A DNA stretch of 64,000 nucleotides, from contig NZ_BILZ01000015.1 of NCBI RefSeq assembly GCF_004000825.1, positions 38,610 through 102,609 of the forward strand. The letters run 5' to 3'. Within the stretch, counting starts at the first letter, position 1. The number at the start of each line of letters is the position of its first letter. This document shows positions 24,702 through 33,875 of this stretch, piece after piece. The translations under genes and the position numbers were made by a program. This DNA is from Paenibacillus kobensis NBRC 15729 (GTDB taxonomy: Bacteria; Bacillota; Bacilli; Paenibacillales; Paenibacillaceae). The notes beneath the pieces were generated by a model that was given only the letters and a program-made list of their open reading frames with translations, was not told the DNA's origin and did not search any database.

Positions 24702-27700
24702 TTAACCGGAATACTCCACCGATGTTGCTAACGACTCGCCATGATCGTTCTGTGCCCGTACTTGATACGTGCCTTTCGTGAGAAGCGCTACGTATTCGAA
24801 GTGTGCCTCTGTAGAGGAACCGAGCTTTACGTAATTGCCGCTGCTATCAGCACTGTAATAGACGTTGTACTGCGTAACTTGATCGGATACGGGGTTCAGG
24901 CTCCATGTCAGCTGAACGCCGAGTCCCGTCGATTCGATCTTCACATCTGCAGGAGCGGTTGGCTCCGCAGCAGGTGCGTCGGTTGTTCCATCGTTGCCTC
25001 CGGCGGCTGGATCGGTTGGAAGGCCTGTATTCGGATCGATAACGGATCCGGTGCCGTTATCGGTTGTCGAGCTGCCGCCTGCAGGCGGTGTCGAGCTGTT
25101 ATTCCCGACGGTCCGGCTTGGCGAAGATTCATGTCCAGTGACATCAACAGCTGTAATGTAATAGCTGCCCCCGTTGGCAACTGTAATTTTGAACACGGTC
25201 GGTTCTCCTACAAGAATCGTCGAACCTGACGGAACGAACGAACCCGATGCATCAGAGCGGTAAAGCCTGTAGCCGACGACGTCTTTCTCCGGATTAGGGT
25301 TGAACGTAATCTTAGACTCCGAAGCACTTATCGGATTCATCCTAACGTTGACCGGCGTTCCAGGCGCGCTGCCGTCATCGATACGCGGATCGACGAGCGA
25401 AGGCGCGTTGTTGTTCGCATCCGCAGGCAGGAAGAAGCTGATCGGTCTGCGGTTCTCGGCAGGCAGTGCCGCTTGAGCGGTCTCGATTTCTTGCATAAGC
25501 TGGTCTAGCGGCTTCTCGCGTTTCACGACGATTTGTTCGCGGACCATGTCTGCAGGCGTTGCTTCGTTCGGAATATAATTGACGCCGTTATACGGAATGA
25601 ATGCCATGTTTACGAGCGCATCATCCGGTTCCTTCGGCAAATACTTTTTGTTGAACCAATCGGTTACGAGCTTGCCGGCTTGCTTCGTCAGATCGGTCGG
25701 CAGCTTGCCGCTTACGCTTGATACGGTTGCTCTGACGATGCCGTCCGGCTGCGACCATTCCCTAGTCGGGAACAGCTCCGGTTTTGCGTCGGTTACTTCG
25801 TTCATAATCTTCGCCCAGATCGAACGGGCGCGCGTACGGCCGTCCTTCGACAGAGTATGTATCGATTTCTCGTAACCAGCCCATACACCGAGCGTTATAT
25901 CCGGCGTAAAGCCCATAAACCAAACGTCGCCATAATCGCTCGTCGAGCCAGTTTTGCCGGCGACCGGAACTTTACCATAGTTCTTGAAGTTCGACATAAT
26001 CGAATGTCCTGTACCGTTCGGGTCGGAAATAACGGTACGCAGCATATCAGTCATGAGGAACGCCGTCTGTTCGGAGTAGACACGTTTCGGCTGTGCTTTA
26101 TGCTCATAGATAACTTTGCCGGTCGCATCCGTAATTTTCGAAATCATGTAAGCATCGTTGAACACGCCATTGTTCGGAATCGAACCATATGCGTTCGTAA
26201 GCTCCTCGACGGTCACGCCTTTGCTTAGACCGCCGATAACGCCAGTCTGCGCATAATCGTCTTCCGGCTGAAGCGTCGTGATGCCGAGCGAGCGGGCGAA
26301 TTTCCATGCATTGTCGATCTTGACTTCGTTCAAGAACAGCTTCAGAGCTGGAAGGTTAAGCGAGCGGTTCAACGCTTCCCGCGCCGTGACGAGACCGAGA
26401 TACCGGTCGTTCGAGTTCTTCGGTATATGGAACCCTTTCTGGCCGTCCTTGAGCACAATCGGCGAGTCGTCCAGCACGCCGCCAGGTTGAATATAGCCTT
26501 GTTCAAGGGCTGGCAAGTAAGCGGCGATCGGTTTCATCGTCGAGCCTGGTTGACGCGCCATCTGCGTGGCGAAGTTCATCTGCTCCTCGTAGAAGTCGCG
26601 GCCTTCGAGCATACCTAGTATCGCACCGGTCTTATGATCGATCATAATCGAGGCAATCTGCTCTATGCCTTTCTCCTTGCTGTCCGGAGCGAAGTTGTCC
26701 GGATTCTCGCCGACTTCATGCATGAGATTGTATATCTTCTTATCGATCGTCGTGTAGATCCGGTATCCGCCGCGCTGCAGTTGGTCGCGTGCTTCTTCCA
26801 GCATGGTCGGACTTGCGGCGATTTCCTTCTCCGTCAAATCTGGATTCTCCTGCATGAGCAGGATGGTTGCAGCCTGCCGCTCCGATTCCAGCATGAGGTA
26901 AGGGAACGTAGTGTAGGCTTTCTTCGCTGGCAGAGCCATGGAAGAACGGATATCGAAGCCAAGTGCTTCGTCATATTGGGCTTGCGTAATACGGCCCTTG
27001 TTCAGCATATAAGAAAGGACGTTATGCTGCCGTTCAATGGCTAATTTCAGACCTTTCTCATTCCATTCGCCTTTGCCTGTGTAAGCAGTATAAGCCGAAG
27101 GGCGCTGCGGCAAGCCTGCCAAGTAAGCCGCCTGCGCGATGTTCAGTTGATTCAGATCGTTCACGTTGAAGATCCCTTTGGCTGCAGCTTTAATGCCGTA
27201 CAGGTTATACCCGCTGGAGCCGTTGCCAAACGGTACTTTGTTCAAATAAGCGGCAAGAATTTCGTCCTTCGTCAAGAAGCGTTCCATCCGGATGGCAAGG
27301 AAGATTTCTTTCACTTTCCGGCTGTCGGTCTTGTCGAGGCTTAGAAACATCCGTCTTGCAATTTGTTGGGTGAGCGTACTGCCGCCGGTCTGCGTATCGT
27401 TGTTCATCACTTTCTGCAGCACCGCGCGGGCCGTACCTTTCATATCGATACCGAAATGCTCGTAGAAGTTATTGTCTTCTGTCGCGAGCACTGCGTCGAT
27501 CACTTGTTTAGGCACGTCTTTCAATTCGACAAGCCGGCGGTCTTCCTGCGTGCGGAGTTGACCGATAGGCGTTACGTTATCATTGAAATAGACAAATCCG
27601 GTTTCTGAGTTTTCTCCGATTTTCTCTTCGATTAATGCCCGCGGCCGCACAGGCTCGTCCTTTACAAGGGAAGCGACGTACCCGGCAGCAATGCCCCCAG

Positions 27701-27821
27701 CGAATAAACCGATCATTAGGCCGAAAATAAACATCCATTTGAATGTAATCCACATGACGACCCCAAACGTTCGCCATTTGCTGTGTGACGCGGGTGATGG
27801 TGACTTCTGCCCTTCTGCCAT
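24702..27821 (-). CDS. Class A penicillin-binding protein (PBP1A family) with C-terminal FN3 domains
   Basis: Bifunctional peptidoglycan synthase. A cytoplasmic tail and one membrane helix (about 22-52) precede the GT51 glycosyltransferase with catalytic E115 in ATEDNNFYEHFG and TGGSTLTQQIARRMF. The transpeptidase has S427-TM-K430 in RQPGSTMKP and KTGS beginning at K623. The tail after ~780 contains two fibronectin type III-like modules (PVNVRMNPISASES..., PADVKIESTGLGVQL...) separated by a Ser/Gly/Thr/Asp-rich linker. 1039 residues is long for the family because of this tail. Start ATG 27821 with GGAGGAGG upstream. It is a single-gene unit. Confidence 0.93.
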   Translation of the reverse strand: MAEGQKSPSPASHSKWRTFGVVMWITFKWMFIFGLMIGLFAGGIAAGYVASLVKDEPVRPRALIEEKIGENSETGFVYFNDNVTPIGQLRTQEDRRLVELKDVPKQVIDAVLATEDNNFYEHFGIDMKGTARAVLQKVMNNDTQTGGSTLTQQIARRMFLSLDKTDSRKVKEIFLAIRMERFLTKDEILAAYLNKVPFGNGSSGYNLYGIKAAAKGIFNVNDLNQLNIAQAAYLAGLPQRPSAYTAYTGKGEWNEKGLKLAIERQHNVLSYMLNKGRITQAQYDEALGFDIRSSMALPAKKAYTTFPYLMLESERQAATILLMQENPDLTEKEIAASPTMLEEARDQLQRGGYRIYTTIDKKIYNLMHEVGENPDNFAPDSKEKGIEQIASIMIDHKTGAILGMLEGRDFYEEQMNFATQMARQPGSTMKPIAAYLPALEQGYIQPGGVLDDSPIVLKDGQKGFHIPKNSNDRYLGLVTAREALNRSLNLPALKLFLNEVKIDNAWKFARSLGITTLQPEDDYAQTGVIGGLSKGVTVEELTNAYGSIPNNGVFNDAYMISKITDATGKVIYEHKAQPKRVYSEQTAFLMTDMLRTVISDPNGTGHSIMSNFKNYGKVPVAGKTGSTSDYGDVWFMGFTPDITLGVWAGYEKSIHTLSKDGRTRARSIWAKIMNEVTDAKPELFPTREWSQPDGIVRATVSSVSGKLPTDLTKQAGKLVTDWFNKKYLPKEPDDALVNMAFIPYNGVNYIPNEATPADMVREQIVVKREKPLDQLMQEIETAQAALPAENRRPISFFLPADANNNAPSLVDPRIDDGSAPGTPVNVRMNPISASESKITFNPNPEKDVVGYRLYRSDASGSFVPSGSTILVGEPTVFKITVANGGSYYITAVDVTGHESSPSRTVGNNSSTPPAGGSSTTDNGTGSVIDPNTGLPTDPAAGGNDGTTDAPAAEPTAPADVKIESTGLGVQLTWSLNPVSDQVTQYNVYYSADSSGNYVKLGSSTEAHFEYVALLTKGTYQVRAQNDHGESLATSVEYSG

Positions 27822-27966
27822 AAAAGCCAATTCCTCCTCCGATTAACAGAACTATTATAGCATATCTCGATCCCTGTAGGCACATTTTCATGGCTTCTGT
27901 TGCCATATTGCACGTACTAGACATGCCTGCTGCAGCTGTCGAAATTTCAGCGATTCAGCAAGAAAT

Positions 27967-27996
27967 AAGCCGCCCGGACCAGGTCCGTAGCGGCTT
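27967..27996 (-). terminator. Terminator of ktrB
   Basis: AAGCCGC (27967-27973) and GCGGCTT (27990-27996) with an inner GGACC/GGTCC stem. On the minus strand it is followed by ATTTCTT. Confidence 0.75.
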
Positions 27997-28009
27997 GTAC
28001 AGCAGGTTG

Positions 28010-29371
28010 TTATCCGATCGTAATGCGGCCCTCCGGCCGCCGGAACTTCTCTTTCTCCGGTTGGCTAGTCAGGGCGAAAGCAAGCGTAACAGGTCCTAGT
28101 CGTCCGACAAACATAAGAATGATAATGAATATTTTGCCGAACGAAGTAAATCCGCCGGAAAGACCGGTGGACATGCCGGTTGTTGCGAATGCGGACGTTA
28201 CCTCGAACAGAATGGAAAGGAATGGTCCGTTCTCCGTCGTTGCCAGTATCATCGTTGCGATGACGATGAGGAAGAACGAGAGCAACGTGAACGTAATCGC
28301 CTTGTGGATACGCTCTTGATCAAGCCGGAAGCGGAACAGTACGACATCCTGCCGTCCGCGGATCATTGCCGTAACGGCGCCGTACAGCACCGCAAGCGTC
28401 GTCACTTTAATGCCTCCGCCGGTCGAGCCTGGCGCCGAGCCGACGAACATCAGCAGGACGATCACGAATTGCGTTGCCTGCCTAAGCGAAGCGGTATCAA
28501 CCGTGCTGACGCCAGCCGAACGGGAGCTGACCGATTGCAGCAGGGATCCAAATATTTTGTCCACTAGAGACAGCGGCTGCATCGTCTGCGAGTTCGTATA
28601 TTCGAAGATGAAGATGATGACAGCGCCAAGGACGATCAGTATGCCGGACGTGGTAAGAACGACCTTCGAGTGCAGCGTCAGCCTCTTGTTCTGGCGGTAT
28701 GTAATAAGGTCCGATATGACGATAAAGCCCAGGCCGCCGAAAATGATAAGCAGCATCGATACGATATTAATGAGCGGGTCCCGGACATAATGCATCAAGC
28801 TGGCTGCCCGGTCTGGAAACATTCCGAACAGGTCGAAGCCGGCATTGTTGAAGATGGATACGCTGTGGAAGATGCCGAAGTAAATCGCTTGAAGCGGCGG
28901 CATTTCAGTCATGAAGCGGGCTGTAAACAGCAAGGCGCCGAAGCTCTCGATGACGAGCGAGTAGAGGATGACTTTCTTGATCAGCGGTACGATTCCTTCA
29001 AGTGTCGATTGGTTTAATGCTTCTTGCAAAATAAGCCGTTCGCGAAATGAGATTCTGCGGCGGAAAACAATGGCGATTAGGCTGGCCATCGTCGTAAAGC
29101 CGAGTCCGCCGATTTGGATGAGCAGCATCAGCGTGATTTGTCCGAACATCGTCATATCCGCTCCGACATTGAGTACGGACAAGCCTGTCACACAGACGGC
29201 TGACGTCGACATGAAGAGGGCGTTCGGATAAGACAAGTGGTGTCCGTTTGTATTCGCCGCAGGCGATGCGAGCAAGAAGGACCCGATCAGAATGATAACG
29301 ACAAAGCCGATTGCAAGAAATTGCGGCGGCGTCGGGTGAAACGATTTCTTGTTTTTCGCGTAATTCAACAT
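28010..29371 (-). CDS. ktrB: TrkH/KtrB-type potassium uptake subunit
   Basis: Membrane channel-like subunit of a Ktr K+ uptake system. It has the fourfold M1-P-M2 layout of the SKT family with filter segments TSAVCVTGLSV, IFNNAGFDLFG, SSRSAGVSTVD and FATTGMSTGL, each with the filter Gly, and the gating-loop region GSAPGSTGGGIKVTT. 453 residues when started at ATG 29371, which has GGAG nine bases upstream. The cytosolic KtrA-type gating subunit is not adjacent and must be encoded elsewhere. The gene is divergent from the yidC operon. Confidence 0.92.
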   Translation of the reverse strand: MLNYAKNKKSFHPTPPQFLAIGFVVIILIGSFLLASPAANTNGHHLSYPNALFMSTSAVCVTGLSVLNVGADMTMFGQITLMLLIQIGGLGFTTMASLIAIVFRRRISFRERLILQEALNQSTLEGIVPLIKKVILYSLVIESFGALLFTARFMTEMPPLQAIYFGIFHSVSIFNNAGFDLFGMFPDRAASLMHYVRDPLINIVSMLLIIFGGLGFIVISDLITYRQNKRLTLHSKVVLTTSGILIVLGAVIIFIFEYTNSQTMQPLSLVDKIFGSLLQSVSSRSAGVSTVDTASLRQATQFVIVLLMFVGSAPGSTGGGIKVTTLAVLYGAVTAMIRGRQDVVLFRFRLDQERIHKAITFTLLSFFLIVIATMILATTENGPFLSILFEVTSAFATTGMSTGLSGGFTSFGKIFIIILMFVGRLGPVTLAFALTSQPEKEKFRRPEGRITIG

Positions 29372-29433
29372 GGATTCCATCTCCAAGAAGATCTAATCGT
29401 GAAGTTCAAACCGAATTCAGCATACCGTCTTTG

Positions 29434-29462
29434 TTGAAATCAGGCAAGTCTAAGTCTACAAT
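29434..29462 (+). promoter_or_regulatory. Sigma-A-type promoter of the small membrane protein-yidC operon
   Basis: TTGAAA (29434-29439) and TACAAT (29457-29462) with a 17-base spacer, about 70 bases before the first start codon. Confidence 0.65.
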
Positions 29463-29530
29463 AAGAGAAGCTAGAGTATTGGATACTAACCTGTAATCGA
29501 AATCGAACGACGCAGAAGGAGGTGAACCCG

Positions 29531-29866
29531 ATGTTTGAATTACATGATATTATCCCGTATTTGTTCTCCATCAGCGTATTATGTTCGTTCGCTTACGTCT
29601 ACTTTCAGTGGTCGACGCAGCCGAAGGTCAATCCGGCCGGAAGAGAAAGATTGCAGCTTGCCGAAGCGGTCCGGGTGGCTGGACCGATACGCGAATGGGC
29701 TAGCTACAGGCACGAATTGGTCCGCAAAGTAAAACGGAAAGAAGCGCCCGATGAGGACGCTTCAGATTGTCAATCCTCGAATGCTCAACTACGTTCTATC
29801 ATTCGAGGAGGAAAACAATGCAAACTACAAACAAGAGGTTCCCTTTTCAACGTCGTTACGTTCTAA
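29531..29866 (+). CDS. Small single-pass membrane protein of unknown function
   Basis: AGAAGGAGGTGA, a near-complete anti-16S match, precedes ATG 29531. The 111-residue product has one membrane helix near the N-terminus (IIPYLFSISVLCSFAYVYF) and then a basic cytoplasmic tail (RKVKRKEAPDEDAS). The frame ends 49 bases inside the yidC gene, so its last ~16 codons share DNA with yidC. I do not recognise it. Co-transcription with yidC suggests a link to membrane biogenesis, but that is only context. Confidence 0.65.
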   Translation: MFELHDIIPYLFSISVLCSFAYVYFQWSTQPKVNPAGRERLQLAEAVRVAGPIREWASYRHELVRKVKRKEAPDEDASDCQSSNAQLRSIIRGGKQCKLQTRGSLFNVVTF

Positions 29867-30693
29867 TAATCGCATTGCTTGCGCTTGCTCTGCTTAGCGG
29901 ATGCAGCGCTAACGGAACGATCGACAGCAATACACCAGGCATGTTCAATCATTATGTTGTCTATCCGTTCTCCGAATTAATCCAGCATATCGCAGATTGG
30001 TTCGGCGGCAATTACGGCATTTCGATCATCGTCATGACGCTGCTCGTACGAATCGTTCTGATGCCGCTTATGATAAGGCAACAGCTCGGCATGATGAAAC
30101 AACGCGAGAAGATGAAGAAGCTGGCGCCGGAATTGCAGCAATTAAAGGACAAATATAAGTCGAACAAAGATCCGAATGCGATGCGCCAACAGCAGCAAGA
30201 GACGATGCAGTTATACCAGCAGCATGGCGTTAATCCATTCGCTATGGGCTGTCTCCCGATGCTCATTCAGCTTCCGATTCTGACTGGTTTGTATTACGCC
30301 ATTCGAATGACGCCGGAGCTTAAGGCACACTCATTCCTGTGGTTCGAGTTAGGGTCTAAGGATATGGTGTTGCCGTTCGTCGCGGCGGGAGCATACCTCG
30401 TTCAATCGCTGCTTACTCAGCGTTTATCCGGAACGGCAAACTCCGGTTCGCAACAGCCGTTGGCGGGGCTAATCTATTTGTCGCCGGTTATGATGGGTCT
30501 GTTCTCCTTCACGGCGCCGGCTGCTTTGCCGCTGTACTGGACGGTTGGCGCAATCTTTATGATCAGTCAGTCTTTCTTGACTTATTGGCTGTACAAGCGA
30601 CAGTCAAAGGATGATGCGGTGCCTAGTGCAACCGATGAGCAAGCCAAGCCGAAAACGAAATCAAAAACAAAAGTGAAGGGTGCGGAAGGATAG
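29818..30693 (+). CDS. yidC: Membrane protein insertase YidC/Oxa1 family (lipoprotein form)
   Basis: Inserts membrane proteins alone or with SecYEG. Lipoprotein signal with cleavage before C29 (LALALLSGCS), then YPFSELIQHIADWFGGNYGISIIVMTLLVRIVLMPLMIRQQ carrying the conserved Arg of the hydrophilic groove, the K/Q-rich cytoplasmic loop with PMLIQLPILTGLYYAIR, and a basic C-terminal tail (KPKTKSKTKVKG). 291 residues matches Gram-positive YidC1/2. GAGGAGG lies before ATG 29818; the earlier in-frame ATG at 29767 has no site. It is followed by a perfect terminator. Confidence 0.93.
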   Translation: MQTTNKRFPFQRRYVLIIALLALALLSGCSANGTIDSNTPGMFNHYVVYPFSELIQHIADWFGGNYGISIIVMTLLVRIVLMPLMIRQQLGMMKQREKMKKLAPELQQLKDKYKSNKDPNAMRQQQQETMQLYQQHGVNPFAMGCLPMLIQLPILTGLYYAIRMTPELKAHSFLWFELGSKDMVLPFVAAGAYLVQSLLTQRLSGTANSGSQQPLAGLIYLSPVMMGLFSFTAPAALPLYWTVGAIFMISQSFLTYWLYKRQSKDDAVPSATDEQAKPKTKSKTKVKGAEG

Positions 30694-30708
30694 CGCCATT
30701 CCAAAAAC

Positions 30709-30742
30709 AAAAAAGCTTGGACCAACTGGTCCAAGCTTTTTT
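30709..30742 (+). terminator. Perfect terminator of yidC
   Basis: AAAAAAGCTTGGACC (30709-30723), loop AACT, GGTCCAAGCTTTTTT (30728-30742): 15 perfect pairs ending in T's. Confidence 0.9.
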
Positions 30743-30763
30743 GTTTGACAGTCCAATAAGAAG

Positions 30764-30797
30764 AAGAACCCTTGGACCAATAGGTCCAAGGGTTCTT
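30764..30797 (-). terminator. Perfect hairpin after rpsD, sharing its core with the yidC terminator
   Basis: AAGAACCCTTGGACC (30764-30778), loop AATA, GGTCCAAGGGTTCTT (30783-30797): 15 perfect pairs. The central CTTGGACC/GGTCCAAG is identical to that of the neighbouring hairpin. Confidence 0.8.
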
Positions 30798-30825
30798 GTT
30801 GCTCTGCAAGAAGCAGAAGCAGATA

Positions 30826-31428
30826 TTAACGGCTGTAGAACTCGACGATTTGTTTCTCGTCGATGTCTTGGGACAGTTCAGCGCGCTCTGGCAGACGGAG
30901 GAATTTACCTTCCAATGCAGCTTCGTTGAAGTCCAGGTAGTTAGGAACGTGCGTACGAGCGTCGCGAGCTTCTTTGATCGATTTCATAGCGCGGCTGCGC
31001 TCACGCAGGCCGATAACGTCGCCCGTGGAAACCGTGTAGGAAGCGATGTCGACTTTCTTGCCGTTAACCGTAACGTGACCGTGTGCTACGAGCTGACGTG
31101 CGCCTGCACGGGAGTTCGCGAAGCCAAGACGGTAAACGAGGTTGTCCAGACGGCTCTCAAGCAGGAACATGAAGTTCTCGCCGGAGATACCTTTCAGCTT
31201 CGAAGCGCGGTCGAACAGGTTGCGGAATTGCTTCTCGTTCAAACCGTACATGTGGCGAAGCTTTTGTTTCTCCATCAATTGCATGCCGTATCCGCTGATC
31301 TTCTTGCGAAGGTTAGCGCCGTGTTGGCCTGGTGGGAATGGGCGTTTAGCAATCTCTTTACCCGTGCCGCTCAGGGAAATACCGAGGCGACGGCTAAGTT
31401 TAAATTTAGGACCCGTATAACGTGACAT
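30826..31428 (-). CDS. rpsD: 30S ribosomal protein S4
   Basis: Primary 16S rRNA-binding protein that nucleates assembly of the 30S body and often represses its own mRNA. The start [21 protein letters not shown], the PFPPGQHG motif and the S4 RNA-binding domain ([33 protein letters not shown]) are all canonical. It has no N-terminal zinc-binding Cys set (the Cys-minus form). 200 residues. GAAGGAG precedes the ATG. It is monocistronic as in other Bacillales, with a ~180-base structured leader. Confidence 0.97.
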   Translation of the reverse strand: MSRYTGPKFKLSRRLGISLSGTGKEIAKRPFPPGQHGANLRKKISGYGMQLMEKQKLRHMYGLNEKQFRNLFDRASKLKGISGENFMFLLESRLDNLVYRLGFANSRAGARQLVAHGHVTVNGKKVDIASYTVSTGDVIGLRERSRAMKSIKEARDARTHVPNYLDFNEAALEGKFLRLPERAELSQDIDEKQIVEFYSR

Positions 31429-31608
31429 ATGTGTGTAACTCCTTCTTCAAATTGGGATTTTGAAAAGGGGGTCGCTGTTTCGCCGGAAACGGTCTTCACT
31501 TCATCAGGCATAAGCCCGCTAAAGATCTGACAAGCTAGTTCAGCCGCTGGCTTGTCAGCGATCGATTCCTAAGGGTGACACAAAAAGCCCCGCCCAACAA
31601 TCATTAAT
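31429..31608 (-). promoter_or_regulatory. rpsD 5' leader, probable S4 autoregulatory RNA
   Basis: About 180 transcribed bases lie between the promoter and the rpsD start. On the minus strand a stem CTGACAAGC / GCTTGTCAG is seen (plus-strand 31527-31535 and 31550-31558), followed by further GC-rich pairings. Firmicute rpsD genes commonly carry an S4-binding leader, so this is the expected element. The exact fold was not computed. Confidence 0.6.
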
Positions 31609-31610
31609 AA

Positions 31611-31640
31611 ATTCTATAGGAAATCGGTATCGGTTGTCAA
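31611..31640 (-). promoter_or_regulatory. Strong rpsD promoter
   Basis: On the minus strand TTGACA (31635-31640) and TAGAAT (31611-31616, within TATAGAAT) with an 18-base spacer. Confidence 0.75.
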
Positions 31641-31870
31641 GAGAATAGCGGCATTGCGCGAAGGAATCGAGTGGGAGGAATGTACGCAGGATTTACGTTA
31701 ACTTTATATTTCTTTGATACAAAAGACCTATACAAGTAGTGCATATTTCATGAAAATACAGTATGATAACAATAACTAGATTTATTTGATGATACGGCGG
31801 ATTAAAAATCCGGTCGAGCGGCTGTTGCAAGCATTCATTCCTGGTAAGATGGAAGGATGGTGAGCTACCT
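31641..31870. other. Intergenic region between rpsD promoter and the GGDEF gene
   Basis: AT-rich from about 31690 to 31790. A short CGGATTAAAAATCCGG palindrome lies at 31799-31814. A promoter for the downstream gene probably lies here but no clear -35/-10 pair could be chosen. Confidence 0.4.
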
Positions 31871-33793
31871 ATGCGCCAACATATATTATTGCATGCGGAC
31901 GCCTCTAACTTTCGTACGGCGGCGGAACAGACAGAGTTGTGGTACGAAGGTCAAGATATTAATATCAGCGATGTCCCATATTTGGCTGCGCTGCTGAAGG
32001 AAAGCTTCAGCGATTGGGTAGCCGAATCGATCGGCTTGCCGCTTCTTGGACAAGCCGCCATCTTTTTAGTGTCGACTGATGAACATATCGTGGATAGGGC
32101 AGGACGTTCGAGCGCTGAAGATGATTCAGAGCTCGCCGCGCTTGCGGCTGCAGCTGCTTCCTTGGCGGCTAACCGGCCTTCCGCCGGCTCGCACGCGAGC
32201 CATATGGCTGCCGCAGTGCCGATCATGAGAAGAACGGACGATCGTTTGCCATTCGCGGTTCTTGTCGCTGCTGCGCCTCATGTTGACGAATCGCTGTCGG
32301 CACAGCTGCTTTCCGCAACCTATCATTTGCGGAGCTGCTTTTATAGAAGATTCGAACGGATGTTCATTACCGATATTATGCGCCAACAGCGTCTGTCCGA
32401 AACGGAAGCGCTTCATCGCGCCGCCTTGTTCGCCGCAGCGAAGCGGCTGTATGACGGGATTGACGTCGGCTCGGTCTTGTCGGAGATGATGCAAAGTCTG
32501 AGTTCATTGTATCCGGAATCACGCATTCGTCTCTATTTGTCTCAAGATCATGTCAATGGTGATACAAGGGTCAAATCGCTGCAGTTCAACCATCCTTCGG
32601 GCGACTTCGTTGTCAAATCGTTTCTGGAAGCGAAACCGGGCATTCGCCAGCATGATTCCGGAAGCGTGGATGTCGTTATTCCAATGGCGGGCAAGCAAGC
32701 GGTGTATGGTGTACTTCGGCTCCTAGTGCGTCAAGAGCAATGGGACGAGGCTGATCTGCCTGCGCTCGTATTGTTGGCGGATACGGCCGGCAGCGCATTC
32801 GAGCATGCGAAGCTGTACGAACAGTCGAATCTGCTTATATCCGAGCTGCGCCTTATCAACGAACTAACGAAGCGGCTCAGCCAATCGCTTAAGTTGAAGG
32901 ACGTATTTCACTATACGACGAGCGAGCTGCTTCGTATCTATAATGCGGACTGCTGCTGCTTGCTGAATTACGATAAGGAGCAGGAATGCTTCATCGTCAT
33001 GTCCAGCAGCTTGCCATCGTTCGAGAACGAGCATTTCTCGATCGAGTACGGCTTTACAGGATTGGTCTACCGTTCGCAAGAGGCGGTCATCATTTCGGAC
33101 TATTGGCAATCTAATTCAGTACCTTCCCGCTGGATGGATGAGACGGGTTCGCGGTCGCTTATCGCCGCACCTATTCTTGCCGGATCGGAAGTGGCGGGCG
33201 TCATATTGGTCGGCCACCGCAGCCCGCATTATTTCTCGTATGACAACTATAAGCTTCTGCAAGTGTTATCGAGCCATATCGGGCTTGCGATGTCGAACGC
33301 GTCGCTGCATGCCGAGGTGCGCAGAATGGTCATTACGGACCATTTGACGGGTTTAAGCGCAAGGCATTACTTGAACGACCGGATCGTACGCAAGCAGCGC
33401 AAAGACCGTTGCGGCTCGTTGATTGTTGTCGATATCGATAAGTTCAAAGAAGTGAACGACAGCTTCGGCCATTTGGTCGGCGATCGGATCCTCGTTCAAG
33501 TGTCCGAGAAGATACGGTCCGTCATTCGCGATTCGGACATCGCGGCAAGATGGGGCGGCGAGGAGATGGCGGTATATCTCCCCGAAATTCGCAAGGATCA
33601 AGCCTATCGGATCGCAGAACGGATCCGGATTAAGGTCGAGAGCGAGACCAGTCCGTCCGTGACTGTTTCTTGCGGCATTTCGGAATGGACGTTCGAGGAT
33701 GACAAGATTAGCGTTGAATCGCTGTTCTATCGGGCGGATATGGCGTTGTATCAAGCAAAGCATGGTGGACGGAATTGCATAACGATCGGTTAA
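31871..33793 (+). CDS. GAF-domain diguanylate cyclase (YtrP-like)
   Basis: Probable c-di-GMP synthase. An N-terminal ~180-residue region of unknown type is followed by two GAF-like domains (about 190-310 and 330-470, the latter with ADCCCLLNYDKEQ and YGFTGLVYRSQEAVI). The C-terminal GGDEF domain has the active site GGEEM at 562-566 and an allosteric I-site RDSD at 553-556, exactly five residues before it. GGEEx is a catalytically competent variant. No membrane segment is seen, so it is cytosolic. Bacillus subtilis has ytrP next to rpsD; there the GGDEF site is degenerate, while this one looks intact. Confidence 0.9.
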   Translation: MRQHILLHADASNFRTAAEQTELWYEGQDINISDVPYLAALLKESFSDWVAESIGLPLLGQAAIFLVSTDEHIVDRAGRSSAEDDSELAALAAAAASLAANRPSAGSHASHMAAAVPIMRRTDDRLPFAVLVAAAPHVDESLSAQLLSATYHLRSCFYRRFERMFITDIMRQQRLSETEALHRAALFAAAKRLYDGIDVGSVLSEMMQSLSSLYPESRIRLYLSQDHVNGDTRVKSLQFNHPSGDFVVKSFLEAKPGIRQHDSGSVDVVIPMAGKQAVYGVLRLLVRQEQWDEADLPALVLLADTAGSAFEHAKLYEQSNLLISELRLINELTKRLSQSLKLKDVFHYTTSELLRIYNADCCCLLNYDKEQECFIVMSSSLPSFENEHFSIEYGFTGLVYRSQEAVIISDYWQSNSVPSRWMDETGSRSLIAAPILAGSEVAGVILVGHRSPHYFSYDNYKLLQVLSSHIGLAMSNASLHAEVRRMVITDHLTGLSARHYLNDRIVRKQRKDRCGSLIVVDIDKFKEVNDSFGHLVGDRILVQVSEKIRSVIRDSDIAARWGGEEMAVYLPEIRKDQAYRIAERIRIKVESETSPSVTVSCGISEWTFEDDKISVESLFYRADMALYQAKHGGRNCITIG

Positions 33794-33818
33794 GGACACT
33801 CGCATAGTGTCCTTTTTT
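33792..33818 (+). terminator. Terminator of the GGDEF gene
   Basis: AAGGACACT (33792-33800), loop CGCAT, AGTGTCCTT (33806-33814) followed by TTTT. Confidence 0.9.
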
Positions 33819-33875
33819 TATGGTTACATTAGGCTTGATTGAAGACTGTTGGGGCGGAAACGGAGGTCATCAAGC

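Noticed and set aside
31641..31870. A riboswitch upstream of the diguanylate cyclase gene
   Set aside because: No conserved c-di-GMP or other aptamer pattern was recognised; only an AT-rich stretch and one short palindrome.
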